A stretch of DNA of 64,000 nucleotides. Origin: Streptomyces antarcticus. GTDB lineage: Bacteria; Actinomycetota; Actinomycetes; Streptomycetales; Streptomycetaceae. The notes beneath the pieces are model-generated. The model saw only the letters and a program-made list of their open reading frames with translations. It ran no database searches and was not told the origin of the DNA. Positions 27,636 to 37,753 of the stretch are shown here, in pieces (the stretch's first letter is position 1; each line of letters begins with the position of its first letter). The translations under genes were made by a program, and so were the position numbers. The DNA lies in assembly GCF_026627255.1 (NCBI RefSeq), contig NZ_JAPNLM010000002.1, positions 1 to 64,000 on the forward strand. The letters are read 5' to 3'.

Positions 27636-28828
27636 ACCTGGAGCCCGGCCGTGAGGAGGTCGACGAATCCGACCTCCTCCTTCGCCACCCCGAACACCTC
27701 GGCCCGCAGCATGGTGCGCTCGGCCCAGGCCCGGTGGGGCTTCACCTCGTTCATTTTGTTCGTGTAAGCGGAACGCATCACTCCGCCGCCACCGCGCTCG
27801 GGGCGCAGGATGTCCTGGGCGTCGCTGAACTCCTCGTGGGAGACCACCGACAGCGCGTGCACGGGCGTGACGTGGGCGGGGTGGATGCACGTCTTGCCCA
27901 GCAGCCCGTTGGCCCGGTCGAGCTCGATCTCGCGCAGCAGTCCGTCCAGGTCGTGCTCGATCAGGGCGGTGCGCAGCTCCTCCACACCCTCCTCCAGGAA
28001 GGGGCTGCGGCGCAGCTGGGGCTTGAAGAGGCGCTGCTGACTGCGGAAGTACTCCCAGACCGGGCCGGTCACGGTGAATCCGGTGCCGTCGGCGCGGCTG
28101 AGGACGTTGACGACGTCCGCGATGACGCCCGCGACGATCTGGACGTCGTAGGCGGTCATGTCGGGGGTGCGCCGCAGGCCGTACGCGGAGCAGAAGTCGG
28201 TCACGCCGAGGCGGAGGGCCAGGACCCGCTCGCGGTGCCTGCCGACCGCCCGGGAGATGCCGGCGAGGGCTTCGACGCGGGTTTCCAGGTGGAGCAGCTC
28301 CGGGGTCTCCAGGACGGGCATCGCGTACAGGCGGGGCACTCCGCTCGCGGCCTCCGCGTGGGCGACGGCCTCCAGGAAGGCGATTCCGCGGCTTTCGTCG
28401 AACTTGGGGAGTACGAATCCGGCCAGTCGGCGCACGGAGCGGCCGAGGCGGCGCGCCAGGTCGGGGATCTGCTCGGGGGTACGCACGCGGACGAACAACA
28501 GCGGGAGCTCCGCGGCGTCCGGGTCGTCGGTGTCGTAGGCGGCCTGCTCCCGGTCGAGCTGCGCGAACTGCCGGACGAGGTTCTCCTCGGCCCCGGCGAC
28601 ATCACCGTCGCTGATGGAATCCTCCAGGCAGAGCACCATGGAGACGACTCCCCGGCCGGCCTGCTTGCGGACGTCCGCGGCGAGCTGGGGGCGGGTGGCG
28701 GGGCTGTAGAGCGTGGCGCCCAGGGCCGCGGCGAGGATGCGGGCGGGTGAGGCGGCGGTGAAAACCACCGGCTCCTGATGGAAGAGGTCCTTACGGACGG
28801 TAGGCGATATGTGCCCAAAGTGACGCAT
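27632..28828 (-). CDS. CitE/HpcH-like C-C bond lyase of the Ter biosynthetic module
   Basis: 398 residues, ATG start with GGGGGAAG upstream. A TIM-barrel lyase of the HpcH/HpaI and citrate lyase beta class: [21 protein letters not shown] (acidic metal ligand), [45 protein letters not shown] and [13 protein letters not shown]. These are the conserved blocks of the family that forms or breaks a bond next to an acyl group, with Mg2+. In Ter clusters this enzyme always accompanies the PRTase and HAD genes. First gene of the leftward operon; it faces a divergent TerD gene 186 bases away. Confidence 0.88.
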   Translation of the reverse strand: MRHFGHISPTVRKDLFHQEPVVFTAASPARILAAALGATLYSPATRPQLAADVRKQAGRGVVSMVLCLEDSISDGDVAGAEENLVRQFAQLDREQAAYDTDDPDAAELPLLFVRVRTPEQIPDLARRLGRSVRRLAGFVLPKFDESRGIAFLEAVAHAEAASGVPRLYAMPVLETPELLHLETRVEALAGISRAVGRHRERVLALRLGVTDFCSAYGLRRTPDMTAYDVQIVAGVIADVVNVLSRADGTGFTVTGPVWEYFRSQQRLFKPQLRRSPFLEEGVEELRTALIEHDLDGLLREIELDRANGLLGKTCIHPAHVTPVHALSVVSHEEFSDAQDILRPERGGGGVMRSAYTNKMNEVKPHRAWAERTMLRAEVFGVAKEEVGFVDLLTAGLQV

Positions 28829-29014
28829 GTGCTTCCCCCGTACTGCCTCGGCGGCCCATCTGGCATGGCCGGTAATAGTACGTACGAACCTGAGTCAAGA
28901 GTTCCTCGAGCACATGAAGTTCAGGTAACCCTCTTGCACCATGCCCAGGTCTCGCGTTCGAGAGCAAGGTCCTACGGGGGGCCGCATTGTCCCGGTCGCC
29001 CCCGGGAGGGCAGG

Positions 29015-29782
29015 ATGACGGGCATGACGCACGCGATGCAGAAGGGCTCCAACATCCCGGTGGCCGCCACGGCGGTCCGGGCGGTGCTGCGCTGGACGGG
29101 TGGCCCCGACGTGCCGGACGTGGACGCGTCCGCCCTGCTCGTGGGCTCGGACGGCCGGGTGCGTTCGGACGAGGACTTCGTCTTCTACAACCAGCCCCGG
29201 CACCCTTCCGGAGCCGTCTGGCGCCTGGGGAAGAAGCAGATCGGCGACGCGGTCACCGACGCCGTGCAGGCGGACCTGCGGACGGTCACCCCGTCGGTCG
29301 ATCGCGTCCTGGTGGTCGCCTCCGCCGAGGACGTCCCCTTCGAGCACGTCCGCGACCTGCGCATCCTGCTCTACGACGCCGCCTCGGCCGGCGCCTCGGA
29401 GCCGCTGGCGTACTTCGACGTCCGGCCCGAGACCGGCGCCGAGACGGCCGTGATCTGCGGGGAGCTGTACCGCCGCGGCGACGGGTGGAAGTTCCGCGCG
29501 CTCGGCGAGGGCTACTCCGACGGCCTGGTGGGGCTGGCGACCGACCACGGCATCTCGGTCGACGAGAACGCCGCGGAGGGCGCGCCCGAGCCCGCGGGGA
29601 GCCCGACGGCCGGGCCCACCTCCGAGCAGACGGCCGCGATGGCGCCGCCCACGCAGGCCCCGCCGCCGGTCCCGCCCGCGTACGGGTACCCCCAGCCGGT
29701 GTCCCCGGTGCCGGTGCCGGGCCCGGGCGGGGACCCGTCCTTCCGGCTGCCGGTGCAGGGCCCCCAGTTCATCCGCCGCTGA
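29015..29782 (+). CDS. TerD family protein with Pro-rich tail
   Basis: 255 residues. ATG at 29015, placed five bases after GGAGG; a second Met three codons on (MTHAMQKGS) is the usual family start and is also possible. The first 185 residues follow the TerD fold: [67 protein letters not shown]. The Ca2+-binding acidic loops of canonical TerD (DFDLDAS) are changed here to VDASA, so ion binding may be weak. The Pro/Ala/Gly-rich tail of 65 residues is probably disordered. It is transcribed away from the CitE operon. Confidence 0.85.
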   Translation: MTGMTHAMQKGSNIPVAATAVRAVLRWTGGPDVPDVDASALLVGSDGRVRSDEDFVFYNQPRHPSGAVWRLGKKQIGDAVTDAVQADLRTVTPSVDRVLVVASAEDVPFEHVRDLRILLYDAASAGASEPLAYFDVRPETGAETAVICGELYRRGDGWKFRALGEGYSDGLVGLATDHGISVDENAAEGAPEPAGSPTAGPTSEQTAAMAPPTQAPPPVPPAYGYPQPVSPVPVPGPGGDPSFRLPVQGPQFIRR

Positions 29783-29883
29783 CCGGCGGCCGCTCCCGGG
29801 CGCGTTGACGGCGAGGCTCCCCCGGGCGCGCTGACCGGCACCGGCTCCCCGGGCGGTCCGCCGCCGGGCCCGGGCGCGGTGCG

Positions 29884-30624
29884 TCAGGCCTTGGTGCTCT
29901 TGTAGCCCCGCCCCCACTGGAGCCCCCAGCCGTAGAGCCGGTCCAGCTCGGCCTGGAACCCGTAGACGAACTTCACCTCGCGGCGCACGATGAGCTCTCC
30001 CTTGACCTTCTCCAGGGAGACGACGGCGCAGGAGCGGGCCTGCGGCTGCCGCTCGTCGAGCGGGATCTCGATCCGCGGTCCGGTGACCGGGTAGAGGGTC
30101 ACCATGGCGTGCGTCCGGTCGAAGGCAGGGGTCTGGTCGTAGATGTAGACGAAGACCAGCAGCCGTTTGATGTCATCGGCGTGGTCGAGGTTCACGTACA
30201 GGGTCTCCCCCGACGCCGAACCGAACCGGTCGTCGCCGCTGAGCTTGACGAACGGCGGGTCGTTGAGGTCCCCGAGCAGGTTGCCCAGGGGCTGGACGGC
30301 GCCGCGGGTGCCGTCGGTCAGCTCGTACAGGCAGCCCATGTCGAGGTCGACGTTGACCATGCCCTGGGTGTGCGCCTGCACCATGTCGGGCTTGAAGAGC
30401 TTGAACGGGTGGCGGAAGAGCTGCCCGCTCTGGCCGGAGCGGCCGCCTATGTCCGAGGTGCGCATGCGCCAGGACAGGTTGACGCGCAGGTTGCCGTGGA
30501 CCGCCCCCTGTTTGGTGAGCGACACCGTCGGTTGGCGCTTGGTCAGCTCGATCGCGTTCGACGAGGCGCTGCCCGACTGGAACTGCACGGCACGGCTGCC
30601 CAAGATGCCGTCGAAGAAGCCCAT
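29884..30624 (-). CDS. TerA-like tellurium resistance family protein
   Basis: 246 residues, ATG start. A TerD-related beta-sandwich: VNVDLDMGCLYELTDGTRGAVQPLGN, PFVKLSGDDRFGSASGETLYVNLDHADDIKRLLVFVYIYD, ending AELDRLYGWGLQWGRGYK. The DLDMGCL and GDDR.G segments replace the DFDLDASAL and EHTGDN motifs of TerD, as in TerA. Such proteins bind Ca2+ and work with TerC and TerD in resistance to tellurite, phage and colicins. It is convergent with the TerD gene on the left. Confidence 0.83.
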   Translation of the reverse strand: MGFFDGILGSRAVQFQSGSASSNAIELTKRQPTVSLTKQGAVHGNLRVNLSWRMRTSDIGGRSGQSGQLFRHPFKLFKPDMVQAHTQGMVNVDLDMGCLYELTDGTRGAVQPLGNLLGDLNDPPFVKLSGDDRFGSASGETLYVNLDHADDIKRLLVFVYIYDQTPAFDRTHAMVTLYPVTGPRIEIPLDERQPQARSCAVVSLEKVKGELIVRREVKFVYGFQAELDRLYGWGLQWGRGYKSTKA

Positions 30625-30672
30625 CCCCCACTACCCCCCTGGTTTCCCTGGTGCCCTGGATGCCTACGGCAA

Positions 30673-30745
30673 GCGGGGCGGCCCGCCGGGTCCACGGCCC
30701 CTCCCCTGGACTTCCGTCCGGGAGGGACCCCCTGGGCCGCCCCGC
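30673..30745. terminator. Terminator-like structure between TerC-like and TerA-like genes
   Basis: Arms GCGGGGCGGCCC (30673-30684) and GGGCCGCCCCGC (30734-30745) enclose a second hairpin made of CCCTCCC/GGGAGGG. There is no T tract. Confidence 0.5.
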
Positions 30746-30773
30746 AATGGAGCGTTCCGCATTAACGCCGGGG

Positions 30774-31895
30774 TCATGCCTCTACGGCGACCCCCTCCTT
30801 TTCCAGGCGCTTGTTGCGGCGCACCGAGGACCAGAAGGACCAGCCGATCAGCAGGACGCCGACGAGTCCGGTGATGACCTCGTTGATCTCGTGCTGGATG
30901 GTGACGAGCAGGATGACGGCGAGCGCGCCGATGGCGTAGTGCGCGCCGTGCTCCAGGTAGACGTAGTCGTCGAGGGTGCCCTGGCGGACCAGGTAGACCG
31001 TCAGCGACCGGACGTACATGGCACCGATGCCGAGGCCGAGGGCCATGAGCACGATGTCGTTGGTGATGGCGAAGGCGCCGATGACCCCGTCGAAGGAGAA
31101 CGAGGCGTCGAGGACCTCGAGGTAGAGGAACATGAAGAACGCGGCCTTGCCGGCCATGGCGACGGCCGAGACCGGCTTGCCCGCCTTCCTGGCCGCTTCC
31201 TCCGCCTCGTGCTCGGCTTCCTCTTCTTCTTCCAGCTTGTTCTCGAAGTAGCCGGAGAGGCCGCCGACGACCATGTAGGTGATCAGACCGAGGATCCCGG
31301 AGATCAGGACGGTCTGCGCCTTGTCCACGTGTGCGCCGCCGTGCTGGTGGGCGTTGGCGCCGAAGGTCATCGCGGTCACGGCCAGGACGATCAGCGCGAT
31401 GCACGCCGAGAGCATGTCGACCTTGCCGAGCTTGGCGAGCGGACGCTCCAGCCATGCGATCCACTTGATGTCACGGTCCGCGAAGATGAAGTCGAGGAAG
31501 ATCATCAGGAGGAACATGCCGCCGAAGGCGGCGATGGACGGGTGCGCGTCCGTGACGAGCTGTTCGTACATGTCCTTGTCGTTCATGGCCAGATCGATGG
31601 CCTCGATGGGCCCGATCTTGGCGCTGATCGCAACGATCACCACGGGGAAGACCAGCCGCATGCCGAACACGGCGATGAGGATGCCGATGGTGAGGAAGAT
31701 CTTCTGCCAGAAGGCATTCATCTTCTTCAGGATCCCGGCGTTGACCACCGCGTTGTCGAAAGACAGCGAGATCTCGAGGATCGACAGGATCGCCACGATC
31801 CCGAAAGCCTGCCACCCCCCGTAGAACACCGCTGCGACCAGACCGAGCGCAGTGATTGCGAACGACCAGCCGAAGGTTTTGAGAACCACTGGCAC
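30774..31895 (-). CDS. TerC-like DUF475 integral membrane protein
   Basis: 373 residues with eight or nine membrane helices. Acidic residues within the membrane, in ILEISLSFDNAVVNAGIL and again in LEVLDASFSFDGVIGAFAI, are the TerC-family signature thought to move metal ions. A His-rich loop (GANAHQHGGAHVD) and a Glu-rich cytoplasmic loop (EEEEEAEHEAEEA) sit between the halves. GTG start at 31895 with a GATGGGG site. TerC proteins export Mn2+ and are loaded by TerD-type partners, whose genes lie directly upstream on the same strand. Confidence 0.9.
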   Translation of the reverse strand: MPVVLKTFGWSFAITALGLVAAVFYGGWQAFGIVAILSILEISLSFDNAVVNAGILKKMNAFWQKIFLTIGILIAVFGMRLVFPVVIVAISAKIGPIEAIDLAMNDKDMYEQLVTDAHPSIAAFGGMFLLMIFLDFIFADRDIKWIAWLERPLAKLGKVDMLSACIALIVLAVTAMTFGANAHQHGGAHVDKAQTVLISGILGLITYMVVGGLSGYFENKLEEEEEAEHEAEEAARKAGKPVSAVAMAGKAAFFMFLYLEVLDASFSFDGVIGAFAITNDIVLMALGLGIGAMYVRSLTVYLVRQGTLDDYVYLEHGAHYAIGALAVILLVTIQHEINEVITGLVGVLLIGWSFWSSVRRNKRLEKEGVAVEA

Positions 31896-31914
31896 CCCAT
31901 CGTCTTGTACGGCT

Positions 31915-32490
31915 TTACGAAACGTTGACCCCGAAGTCTAGAGCGATGCCCCGGAGCCCCGACGCGTACCCCTGCCCCACGGCCCGAAACTTCCATTCGC
32001 CGCCGTAGCGGTAGACCTCGCCGAAGATCATCGCGGTCTCGCTGGAGGCGTCCTCGGACAGGTCGTAGCGGGCCAGCTCCTGGCCGTCCGCCTGGTTCAC
32101 CACACGGATGAAGGCGTTGCTGATCTGGCCGAAGCTCTGCCGCCGGGCCTCGGCGTCGTGGATCGAGACCGGGAAGACGATCTTGTCGACCTGGGCCGGC
32201 ACCTTGGACAGGTCGATGGTGATCGACTCGTCGTCGCCGTCACCTTCGCCGGTGAGGTTGTCCCCCGTGTGTTCGACGGATCCGTCGGGGCTCGTCAGGT
32301 TGTTGTAGAAGACGAAGTAGTCGTCCCCGAGCACCCGGCCGCTGTTGCACAGCAGCGCGCTGGCGTCGAGATCGAAGTCCGCTCCGGTGGTCGAGCGCGC
32401 GTCCCATCCGAGGCCGATCAGAACCCGGGTCAGGTTCGGTGCGGCCTTGGAGAGGGAGACATTGCCCCCCTTGGCGAGTGTGACGCCCAT
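31915..32490 (-). CDS. TerD family calcium-binding stress protein (paralogue 2)
   Basis: 191 residues, ATG at 32490 with GGGGAGGA upstream. Canonical Ter[37 protein letters not shown] (first Ca2+ site), [17 protein letters not shown] (second Ca2+ site), [24 protein letters not shown] and the end [14 protein letters not shown]. These cytoplasmic proteins bind two Ca2+ ions. It lies 19 bases before the TerC-like gene and should be cotranscribed with it. It is closely related to the next gene upstream, so the pair arose by tandem duplication. Confidence 0.93.
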   Translation of the reverse strand: MGVTLAKGGNVSLSKAAPNLTRVLIGLGWDARSTTGADFDLDASALLCNSGRVLGDDYFVFYNNLTSPDGSVEHTGDNLTGEGDGDDESITIDLSKVPAQVDKIVFPVSIHDAEARRQSFGQISNAFIRVVNQADGQELARYDLSEDASSETAMIFGEVYRYGGEWKFRAVGQGYASGLRGIALDFGVNVS

Positions 32491-32683
32491 GTTGTGGTCC
32501 TCCCCGGACGACGGTGTGCCTGGTGTGGCTGCTGTGACTGCTGTGACTGCTGCGGCCGGTCTGGCGGTGCTACGGGCGAACCGCGGCCGGCGGTGTGACA
32601 ACTCAGCCCGGCACAAGCGGCCAAAGCCCGTCCGGCGCCGTACACACAGTGCACGGCGCCGGACGGGTGAACAGCTCTGGGGT
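32491..32683. other. Gap between the two terD paralogues
   Basis: 193 bases with a short tandem repeat of CTGCTGTGA near 32527-32552 and a promoter or RBS for the downstream TerD gene. No gene is seen. Confidence 0.45.
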
Positions 32684-33259
32684 TCAGACGTTGACGCCGA
32701 AGTCCTGCGCGATGCCGCGCAGGCCCGAGGCGTAGCCCTGGCCGATGGCACGGAACTTCCACTCGGCGCCGTTGCGGTACAGCTCGCCGAAGACCATGGC
32801 GGTCTCGGTCGAGGCGTCCTCGGAGAGGTCGTAACGGGCGAGCTCGGTGTTGTCGGACTGGTTCACGACGCGGATGTAGGCGTTGCGGACCTGGCCGAAG
32901 CTCTGCTGGCGGCTCTCGGCCTCGTAGATCGAGACCGGGAAGACGATCTTGGCGACGTCGGCCGGGACACCGGCGAGGTTGACCTTGATCGCCTCGTCGT
33001 CTCCCTCGCCCTCACCGGTGGTGTTGTCACCGGTGTGCTCGACCGAACCGTCGGGGCTCTTCAGGTTGTTGAAGAAGACGAAGTTCGAGTCGTTGGCGAC
33101 CTTGCCCTGGTCGTTGGTCAGGATCGCGCTGGCGTCGAGGTCGAAGTCGCCGCCGGTGGTGGTACGAGCGTCCCAGCCCAGACCGACGATGACCGCCGTC
33201 AGGTTAGGCGCGGCCTTGGTCAGCGAGACGTTGCCGCCCTTGCTGAGGCTGACTCCCAC
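32684..33259 (-). CDS. TerD family calcium-binding stress protein (paralogue 1)
   Basis: 191 residues, GTG start at 33259 with TGGAGG upstream. It differs from paralogue 2 mainly by conservative changes and keeps both acidic metal sites ([12 protein letters not shown] and [17 protein letters not shown]) and the C-terminal [13 protein letters not shown]. In streptomycetes such proteins are abundant and affect calcium response and differentiation. It has its own promoter region of 127 bases upstream. Confidence 0.93.
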   Translation of the reverse strand: MGVSLSKGGNVSLTKAAPNLTAVIVGLGWDARTTTGGDFDLDASAILTNDQGKVANDSNFVFFNNLKSPDGSVEHTGDNTTGEGEGDDEAIKVNLAGVPADVAKIVFPVSIYEAESRQQSFGQVRNAYIRVVNQSDNTELARYDLSEDASTETAMVFGELYRNGAEWKFRAIGQGYASGLRGIAQDFGVNV

Positions 33260-33386
33260 GGGTCCTCCATTGGTGTCTGTGTGGGGCGGTGCCCCCGTCG
33301 TGCGTTTGCTACCGGATCAACGTTTCGATCCTAGTGACGGGTTCCCGCCTGTACGCGTTTTTGGTGCGGATGCCGCTCGGAGACTC

Positions 33387-33845
33387 TCAGAGGCTGTCGA
33401 GCGCCACGATGTACTCGTTCAGGTCACGCGCGTCGGGCAGCCCGTTGACGACAGTCCACCGCACGACGCCGTCCTTGTCGATGACGAAGGTGCCGCGAAC
33501 CGCGCAGCCCTTGTCCTCGTCGAAGACCCCGTACGCCCGGGAGGTCTCCCCGTGCGGCCAGAAGTCCGACAGCAGCGGGTACTCCAGCCCCTCCTGCTCG
33601 CCGAAGACGCGCAGGGTCGGCACGGAGTCGTTGGAGACCGCGAGGAGCTGCACGTCGTCGTTCTGGAAGCGCGGAAGCTGATCGCGCAGCTCGCACAGCT
33701 CGCCGGTGCAGACCCCGGTGAAGGCGAACGGGTAGAAGAGCAGCACGACGGCCTTCTCCCCCCGGAAGTCCGAGAGCCGCACGGTGGCGCCGTGGTTGTC
33801 CTTGAGCTCGAAGTCCGGGGCCTTGTCGCCGACCTCGATCGCCAT
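33387..33845 (-). CDS. ahpE: AhpE-type peroxiredoxin
   Basis: 152 residues from [14 protein letters not shown] (an in-frame ATG three codons earlier is an alternative). The peroxidatic cysteine is Cys46 in FTGVCTGEL, and the [19 protein letters not shown] and [13 protein letters not shown] blocks match mycobacterial AhpE. A further cysteine, Cys51, stands five residues after it, the spacing of PrxQ/BCP proteins, so it may work as an atypical two-Cys enzyme. It reduces hydrogen peroxide and organic or lipid peroxides in the cytoplasm. It is separate from the DUF3052 gene by a terminator. Confidence 0.9.
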   Translation of the reverse strand: MAIEVGDKAPDFELKDNHGATVRLSDFRGEKAVVLLFYPFAFTGVCTGELCELRDQLPRFQNDDVQLLAVSNDSVPTLRVFGEQEGLEYPLLSDFWPHGETSRAYGVFDEDKGCAVRGTFVIDKDGVVRWTVVNGLPDARDLNEYIVALDSL

Positions 33846-33934
33846 CTCTCGCATCCCTTCGTTCCTGCTTCGCCGCGTTGGGCCGTTCGGGTGATGCCAG
33901 CCTAGGCCCTGGGGGCCCGACGGGCCGCGAACGC

Positions 33935-33977
33935 GCACGCCCCGCCGGCCGGGATCACCCGGATCGGCGGGGCGTGC
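33935..33977 (-). terminator. Terminator of DUF3052 gene
   Basis: Arms GCACGCCCCGCC (33935-33946) and GGCGGGGCGTGC (33966-33977) with an inner CCGGG/CCCGG hairpin, lying between the DUF3052 stop and the peroxiredoxin promoter. Confidence 0.65.
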
Positions 33978-34004
33978 GTGTCCGCTTCGACTGCGGGGCG
34001 CGGC

Positions 34005-34433
34005 TCAGCGCTTCTTGGCTGCGGCCTTGGGCGTCACCAGCTTGGTGGCGGTCCAGTCCTTGCCCACGCTGACGGGCTTGGCCTGGGAGAGGCCGGCGGT
34101 CTCGACGGCCTCGCTGATGTCGCTGGCCTCCACGAAGCCGGCACGGCCGGTCTTCGGAGTCAGCAGCAGGACGACTGCACTCTCGTCGACCAGCTCGATG
34201 GCGTCGACGAGTGCGTCGGTCAGGTCGCCGTCCTCTTCCCGGAACCAGAGGACCACGGCGTCGACCTCGTCGTCGTAGTCCTCATCGACGAGGTCGCTGC
34301 CGATCTGGTCCTGAATGGACTCACGGAAATCCTGATCGACATCGTCGTCGTAGCCGATCTCCTGGACCACCTGGTCGGACTGGAAGCCAAGTCGGGTGAC
34401 CGGGCTCTCCGCGTGGTCCGCGGTCGCGCTCAC
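34005..34433 (-). CDS. DUF3052 family acidic protein
   Basis: 142 residues from a GTG at 34433 with AGGAGG upstream. It is strongly acidic in the middle (IGYDDDVDQDFRESIQDQ, DEDYDDEVDAVVLWFREEDGD), then LVDAIELVDESAVVLLLTPKTGRAGFVEASDI and a basic C-terminal KAAAKKR. This matches the actinobacterial DUF3052 family found next to aceE. No function is established. It is divergent from aceE. Confidence 0.88.
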   Translation of the reverse strand: MSATADHAESPVTRLGFQSDQVVQEIGYDDDVDQDFRESIQDQIGSDLVDEDYDDEVDAVVLWFREEDGDLTDALVDAIELVDESAVVLLLTPKTGRAGFVEASDISEAVETAGLSQAKPVSVGKDWTATKLVTPKAAAKKR

Positions 34434-34881
34434 GGGGTGCCTCCTGCTCATGTTCGGTGAATGTCTTCGGCGGCGCGCGTACGCGCAGCATTGGGCGTAG
34501 TCCACACGGACGCGGCGGATCGCGCAAGTACCCGGCCACCGAGACCGTCGAAACGGTGACGATTGCGGCCGTCTCGCCGCAACTTTCAGCCTGCCCGCGT
34601 GCACCTCTGGTGATTCATCCCACACCATTCCAGCTCATTCGGCATCGCTTGAGGACTTTCCTACCTGTTTGAGGGACGAACGGCCTTACGAAATCATCGC
34701 CCGGCTTGGGCGTAAGGTTGCGTTTTGGCCGGATCGTCACCGGTCTCCCGCCTCGGAAACCCCGTCCGCTCCGGGCATTACCCGGGGGTAAAGATGACGA
34801 TCCCGGCCGAGCGTAAGACCATGGGAGGCGGCGCCCCCAGGTGCGACTCCGGCACGACCACCCCGACAGTGAAGGAACAGC
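34434..34881. promoter_or_regulatory. Divergent promoter region of DUF3052 and aceE genes
   Basis: 448 bases without a gene. It holds a nested stem-loop CCTTACG...CGTAAGG (34684-34717, with CCC/GGG inside) and a palindrome TTACCCGGGGGTAA (34778-34791) about 90 bases before aceE, which could be an operator. No known riboswitch class is recognised. Confidence 0.4.
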
Positions 34882-37614
34882 GTGGCTTCCGCATCCGATC
34901 GCAACCCGATCATCATTGGCGGTCTTCCGAGCCAGGTCCCGGACTTCGATCCGGAAGAGACGCAGGAGTGGCTCGACTCCCTCGACGCCGCCGTCGACGA
35001 GCGGGGCCGCGAGCGCGCCCGCTACCTGATGCTGCGGCTGATCGAGCGGGCCCGCGAGAAGCGCGTGGCCGTGCCCGAGATGCGCTCCACGGACTACGTC
35101 AACACGATCGCCACCAAGGACGAGCCGTTCTTCCCCGGCAACGAGGAGATCGAGCGCAAGGTCCTCAACGCCACCCGGTGGAACGCGGCCGTCATGGTCT
35201 CGCGCGCCCAGCGCCCCGGGATCGGCGTCGGCGGCCACATCGCCACCTTCGCCTCCTCCGCCTCCCTCTACGACGTGGGCTTCAACCACTTCTTCCGGGG
35301 CAAGGACGAGGGTGACGGCGGCGACCAGATCTTCTTCCAGGGCCACGCCTCCCCGGGCATCTACGCCCGCGCCTACCTCCTGGACCGGCTCTCCGAGCAG
35401 CAGCTCGACGCGTTCCGCCAGGAGAAGTCGAAGGCCCCGTACGGCCTTTCCAGCTACCCGCACCCGCGGCTGATGCCGGACTTCTGGGAGTTCCCGACCG
35501 TCTCGATGGGCCTCGGCCCGCTCGGTGCGATCTACCAGGCGCGGATGAACCGGTACATGCAGGCGCGTGACATCGCGGACACCTCGAAGTCCCACGTCTG
35601 GGCGTACCTGGGCGACGGCGAGATGGACGAGCCGGAGTCGCTCGGCCAGCTGTCGATCGCGGCCCGCGAGAACCTCGACAACCTGACTTTCGTCGTCAAC
35701 TGCAACCTCCAGCGCCTCGACGGCCCGGTGCGCGGCAACGGCAAGATCATGCAGGAGCTGGAGTCGCAGTTCCGCGGCGCCGGCTGGAACGTCATCAAGC
35801 TGATCTGGGACCGCTCCTGGGACCCGCTGCTGGCCCAGGACCGCGACGGCATCCTGGTCAACAAGATGAACACCACGCCCGACGGACAGTTCCAGACGTA
35901 CGCGACCGAGTCGGGCGCGTACATCCGTGAGCACTTCTTCGGCGGCGACCAGCGGCTGCGGGCGATGGTCGAGAACATGACCGACCAGCAGATCCAGCAC
36001 CTGGGCCGCGGCGGCCACGACCACAAGAAGGTCTACGCGGCGTACGCGGCGGCCAAGGCGCACAAGGGCCAGCCGACGGTCATCCTGGCGCAGACGGTCA
36101 AGGGCTGGACGCTCGGCCCGAACTTCGAGGGCCGCAACGCGACGCACCAGATGAAGAAGCTGACGGTCGACGACCTCAAGCGCTTCCGCGACCGCCTGCA
36201 CATCCCGATCACGGACGCGCAGCTGGACGCCGGCGCCCCGCCGTACTACCACCCGGGCCGCGACTCCCCGGAGATCCAGTACATGCACGACCGGCGCAGC
36301 GCGCTGGGCGGTTACGTGCCGACCCGCGTGGTGCGCGCGAAGCCGCTGCAGCTGCCGGACGAGAAGACGTACGCCGCCGCGAAGAAGGGCTCGGGCCAGC
36401 AGTCGATCGCCACGACGATGGCGTTCGTCCGCATCCTGAAGGACCTGATGCGGGACAAGGAGATCGGCCGGCGGTTCGTGCTGATCGCGCCCGACGAGTA
36501 CCGCACCTTCGGCATGGACGCCTTCTTCCCGAGCGCCAAGATCTACAACCCGCTGGGCCAGCAGTACGAGGCGGTCGACCGCGACCTGCTGCTCGCGTAC
36601 AAGGAGTCGCCGACCGGGCAGATGCTGCACGACGGCATCTCGGAGGCGGGCTGCACGGCCTCGCTGATCGCGGCGGGTTCGGCGTACGCGACGCACGGCG
36701 AGCCGCTGATCCCGGTCTACGTCTTCTACTCGATGTTCGGTTTCCAGCGCACCGGTGACCAGTTCTGGCAGATGGCCGACCAGCTCGCGCGCGGTTTCGT
36801 CCTCGGCGCCACCGCCGGCCGGACCACCCTCACGGGTGAGGGCCTCCAGCACGCCGACGGCCACTCCCAGCTGCTCGCGTCGACCAACCCGGGCTGCGTG
36901 TCCTACGACCCGGCCTACGGGTACGAGATCGCGCACATCGTCAAGGACGGCCTGCGGCGGATGTACGGTCCCGAGGCCGAGGACGTCTTCTACTACCTGA
37001 CCGTCTACAACGAGCCGATCCAGCACCCGGCGGAGCCGGACGGCGTCGACGCCGAGGGCATCCTCAAGGGCATCCACCGGGTGTCCAAGGGCACCTCGGG
37101 CACCATCGGGGCGCAGCTCATGGCCTCGGGCGTGGCGGTGCCGTGGGCGCTGGAGGCGCAGCGGCTGCTGGCGCAGGACTGGGGCGTCCGGGCGGACGTC
37201 TGGTCGGCGACCTCCTGGAACGAGCTGCGGCGCGAGGCCGTCGAGGTGGAGGAGCACAACCTGCTCCACCCGGAGGAGGAGCAGCGCGTGCCGTACGTGA
37301 CGCGCAAGCTGTCCGGTGCCGAGGGGCCGTTCGTGGCGGTCTCGGACTGGATGCGGGCGGTCCCGGACCAGATCTCGCGGTGGGTGCCCGGTACGTACAC
37401 CTCGCTGGGCGCGGACGGCTTCGGCTTCGCGGACACGCGCGGCGCGGCCCGGCGCTTCTTCCACATCGACGCCCAGTCGGTGGTCCTGGCGACGCTGACC
37501 GAGCTCGCCCGGGACGGGAAGATCGACCGGTCGGTGCTCAAGCAGGCCGTCGACCGTTACCAGCTGCTGGACGTGGCGGCCGCCGAGCCGGGTGCGGCGG
37601 GCGGCGACGCCTGA
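34882..37614 (+). CDS. aceE: Pyruvate dehydrogenase E1 component, homodimeric type
   Basis: 910 residues, normal for AceE. GTG start with GAAGGA upstream. The thiamine diphosphate motif [10 protein letters not shown] runs to [14 protein letters not shown], with [12 protein letters not shown] after it. Other conserved blocks are [40 protein letters not shown] and [13 protein letters not shown] segments of the second domain. It decarboxylates pyruvate and passes the acetyl group to the lipoyl E2 protein, feeding acetyl-CoA into the TCA cycle and to the fatty acid genes further along this window. It is transcribed alone; E2 and E3 are elsewhere. Confidence 0.97.
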   Translation: MASASDRNPIIIGGLPSQVPDFDPEETQEWLDSLDAAVDERGRERARYLMLRLIERAREKRVAVPEMRSTDYVNTIATKDEPFFPGNEEIERKVLNATRWNAAVMVSRAQRPGIGVGGHIATFASSASLYDVGFNHFFRGKDEGDGGDQIFFQGHASPGIYARAYLLDRLSEQQLDAFRQEKSKAPYGLSSYPHPRLMPDFWEFPTVSMGLGPLGAIYQARMNRYMQARDIADTSKSHVWAYLGDGEMDEPESLGQLSIAARENLDNLTFVVNCNLQRLDGPVRGNGKIMQELESQFRGAGWNVIKLIWDRSWDPLLAQDRDGILVNKMNTTPDGQFQTYATESGAYIREHFFGGDQRLRAMVENMTDQQIQHLGRGGHDHKKVYAAYAAAKAHKGQPTVILAQTVKGWTLGPNFEGRNATHQMKKLTVDDLKRFRDRLHIPITDAQLDAGAPPYYHPGRDSPEIQYMHDRRSALGGYVPTRVVRAKPLQLPDEKTYAAAKKGSGQQSIATTMAFVRILKDLMRDKEIGRRFVLIAPDEYRTFGMDAFFPSAKIYNPLGQQYEAVDRDLLLAYKESPTGQMLHDGISEAGCTASLIAAGSAYATHGEPLIPVYVFYSMFGFQRTGDQFWQMADQLARGFVLGATAGRTTLTGEGLQHADGHSQLLASTNPGCVSYDPAYGYEIAHIVKDGLRRMYGPEAEDVFYYLTVYNEPIQHPAEPDGVDAEGILKGIHRVSKGTSGTIGAQLMASGVAVPWALEAQRLLAQDWGVRADVWSATSWNELRREAVEVEEHNLLHPEEEQRVPYVTRKLSGAEGPFVAVSDWMRAVPDQISRWVPGTYTSLGADGFGFADTRGAARRFFHIDAQSVVLATLTELARDGKIDRSVLKQAVDRYQLLDVAAAEPGAAGGDA

Positions 37615-37636
37615 CGTACGCGCTGCGGGGCGGCCG

Positions 37637-37671
<35 letters not shown>

Positions 37672-37691
37672 GATCGCGCGGAACCGCTGAG

Positions 37692-37722
37692 GACGGCCCC
37701 CGGGGACTCCCCGGGGGCCGTC
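37692..37722 (+). terminator. aceE terminator
   Basis: Fourteen-bp perfect stem GACGGCCCCCGGGG/CCCCGGGGGCCGTC with loop ACT, followed by TCGGCTTT. Confidence 0.85.
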
Positions 37723-37740
37723 TCGGCTTTATGGGTTCCT

Positions 37741-37746
37741 TACGAT
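37741..37746 (+). promoter_or_regulatory. -10 box of leaderless potassium channel gene
   Basis: TACGAT followed by seven bases and ATG at 37754; no Shine-Dalgarno sequence. It makes the second ATG the real start, not the one that overlaps the box. Confidence 0.6.
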
Positions 37747-37753
37747 GCTCCGC

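Noticed and set aside
25053..27767. 904-codon plus-strand frame opposite the PRTase fusion gene
   Set aside because: Composition is Gly/Val/Asp/His-rich, as in mirror frames of GC-rich genes, with no motif; the minus-strand protein has clear domains.
34615..37464. 949-codon minus-strand frame opposite aceE
   Set aside because: A mirror frame of aceE with Arg/Val/Asp-rich sequence and no domain.
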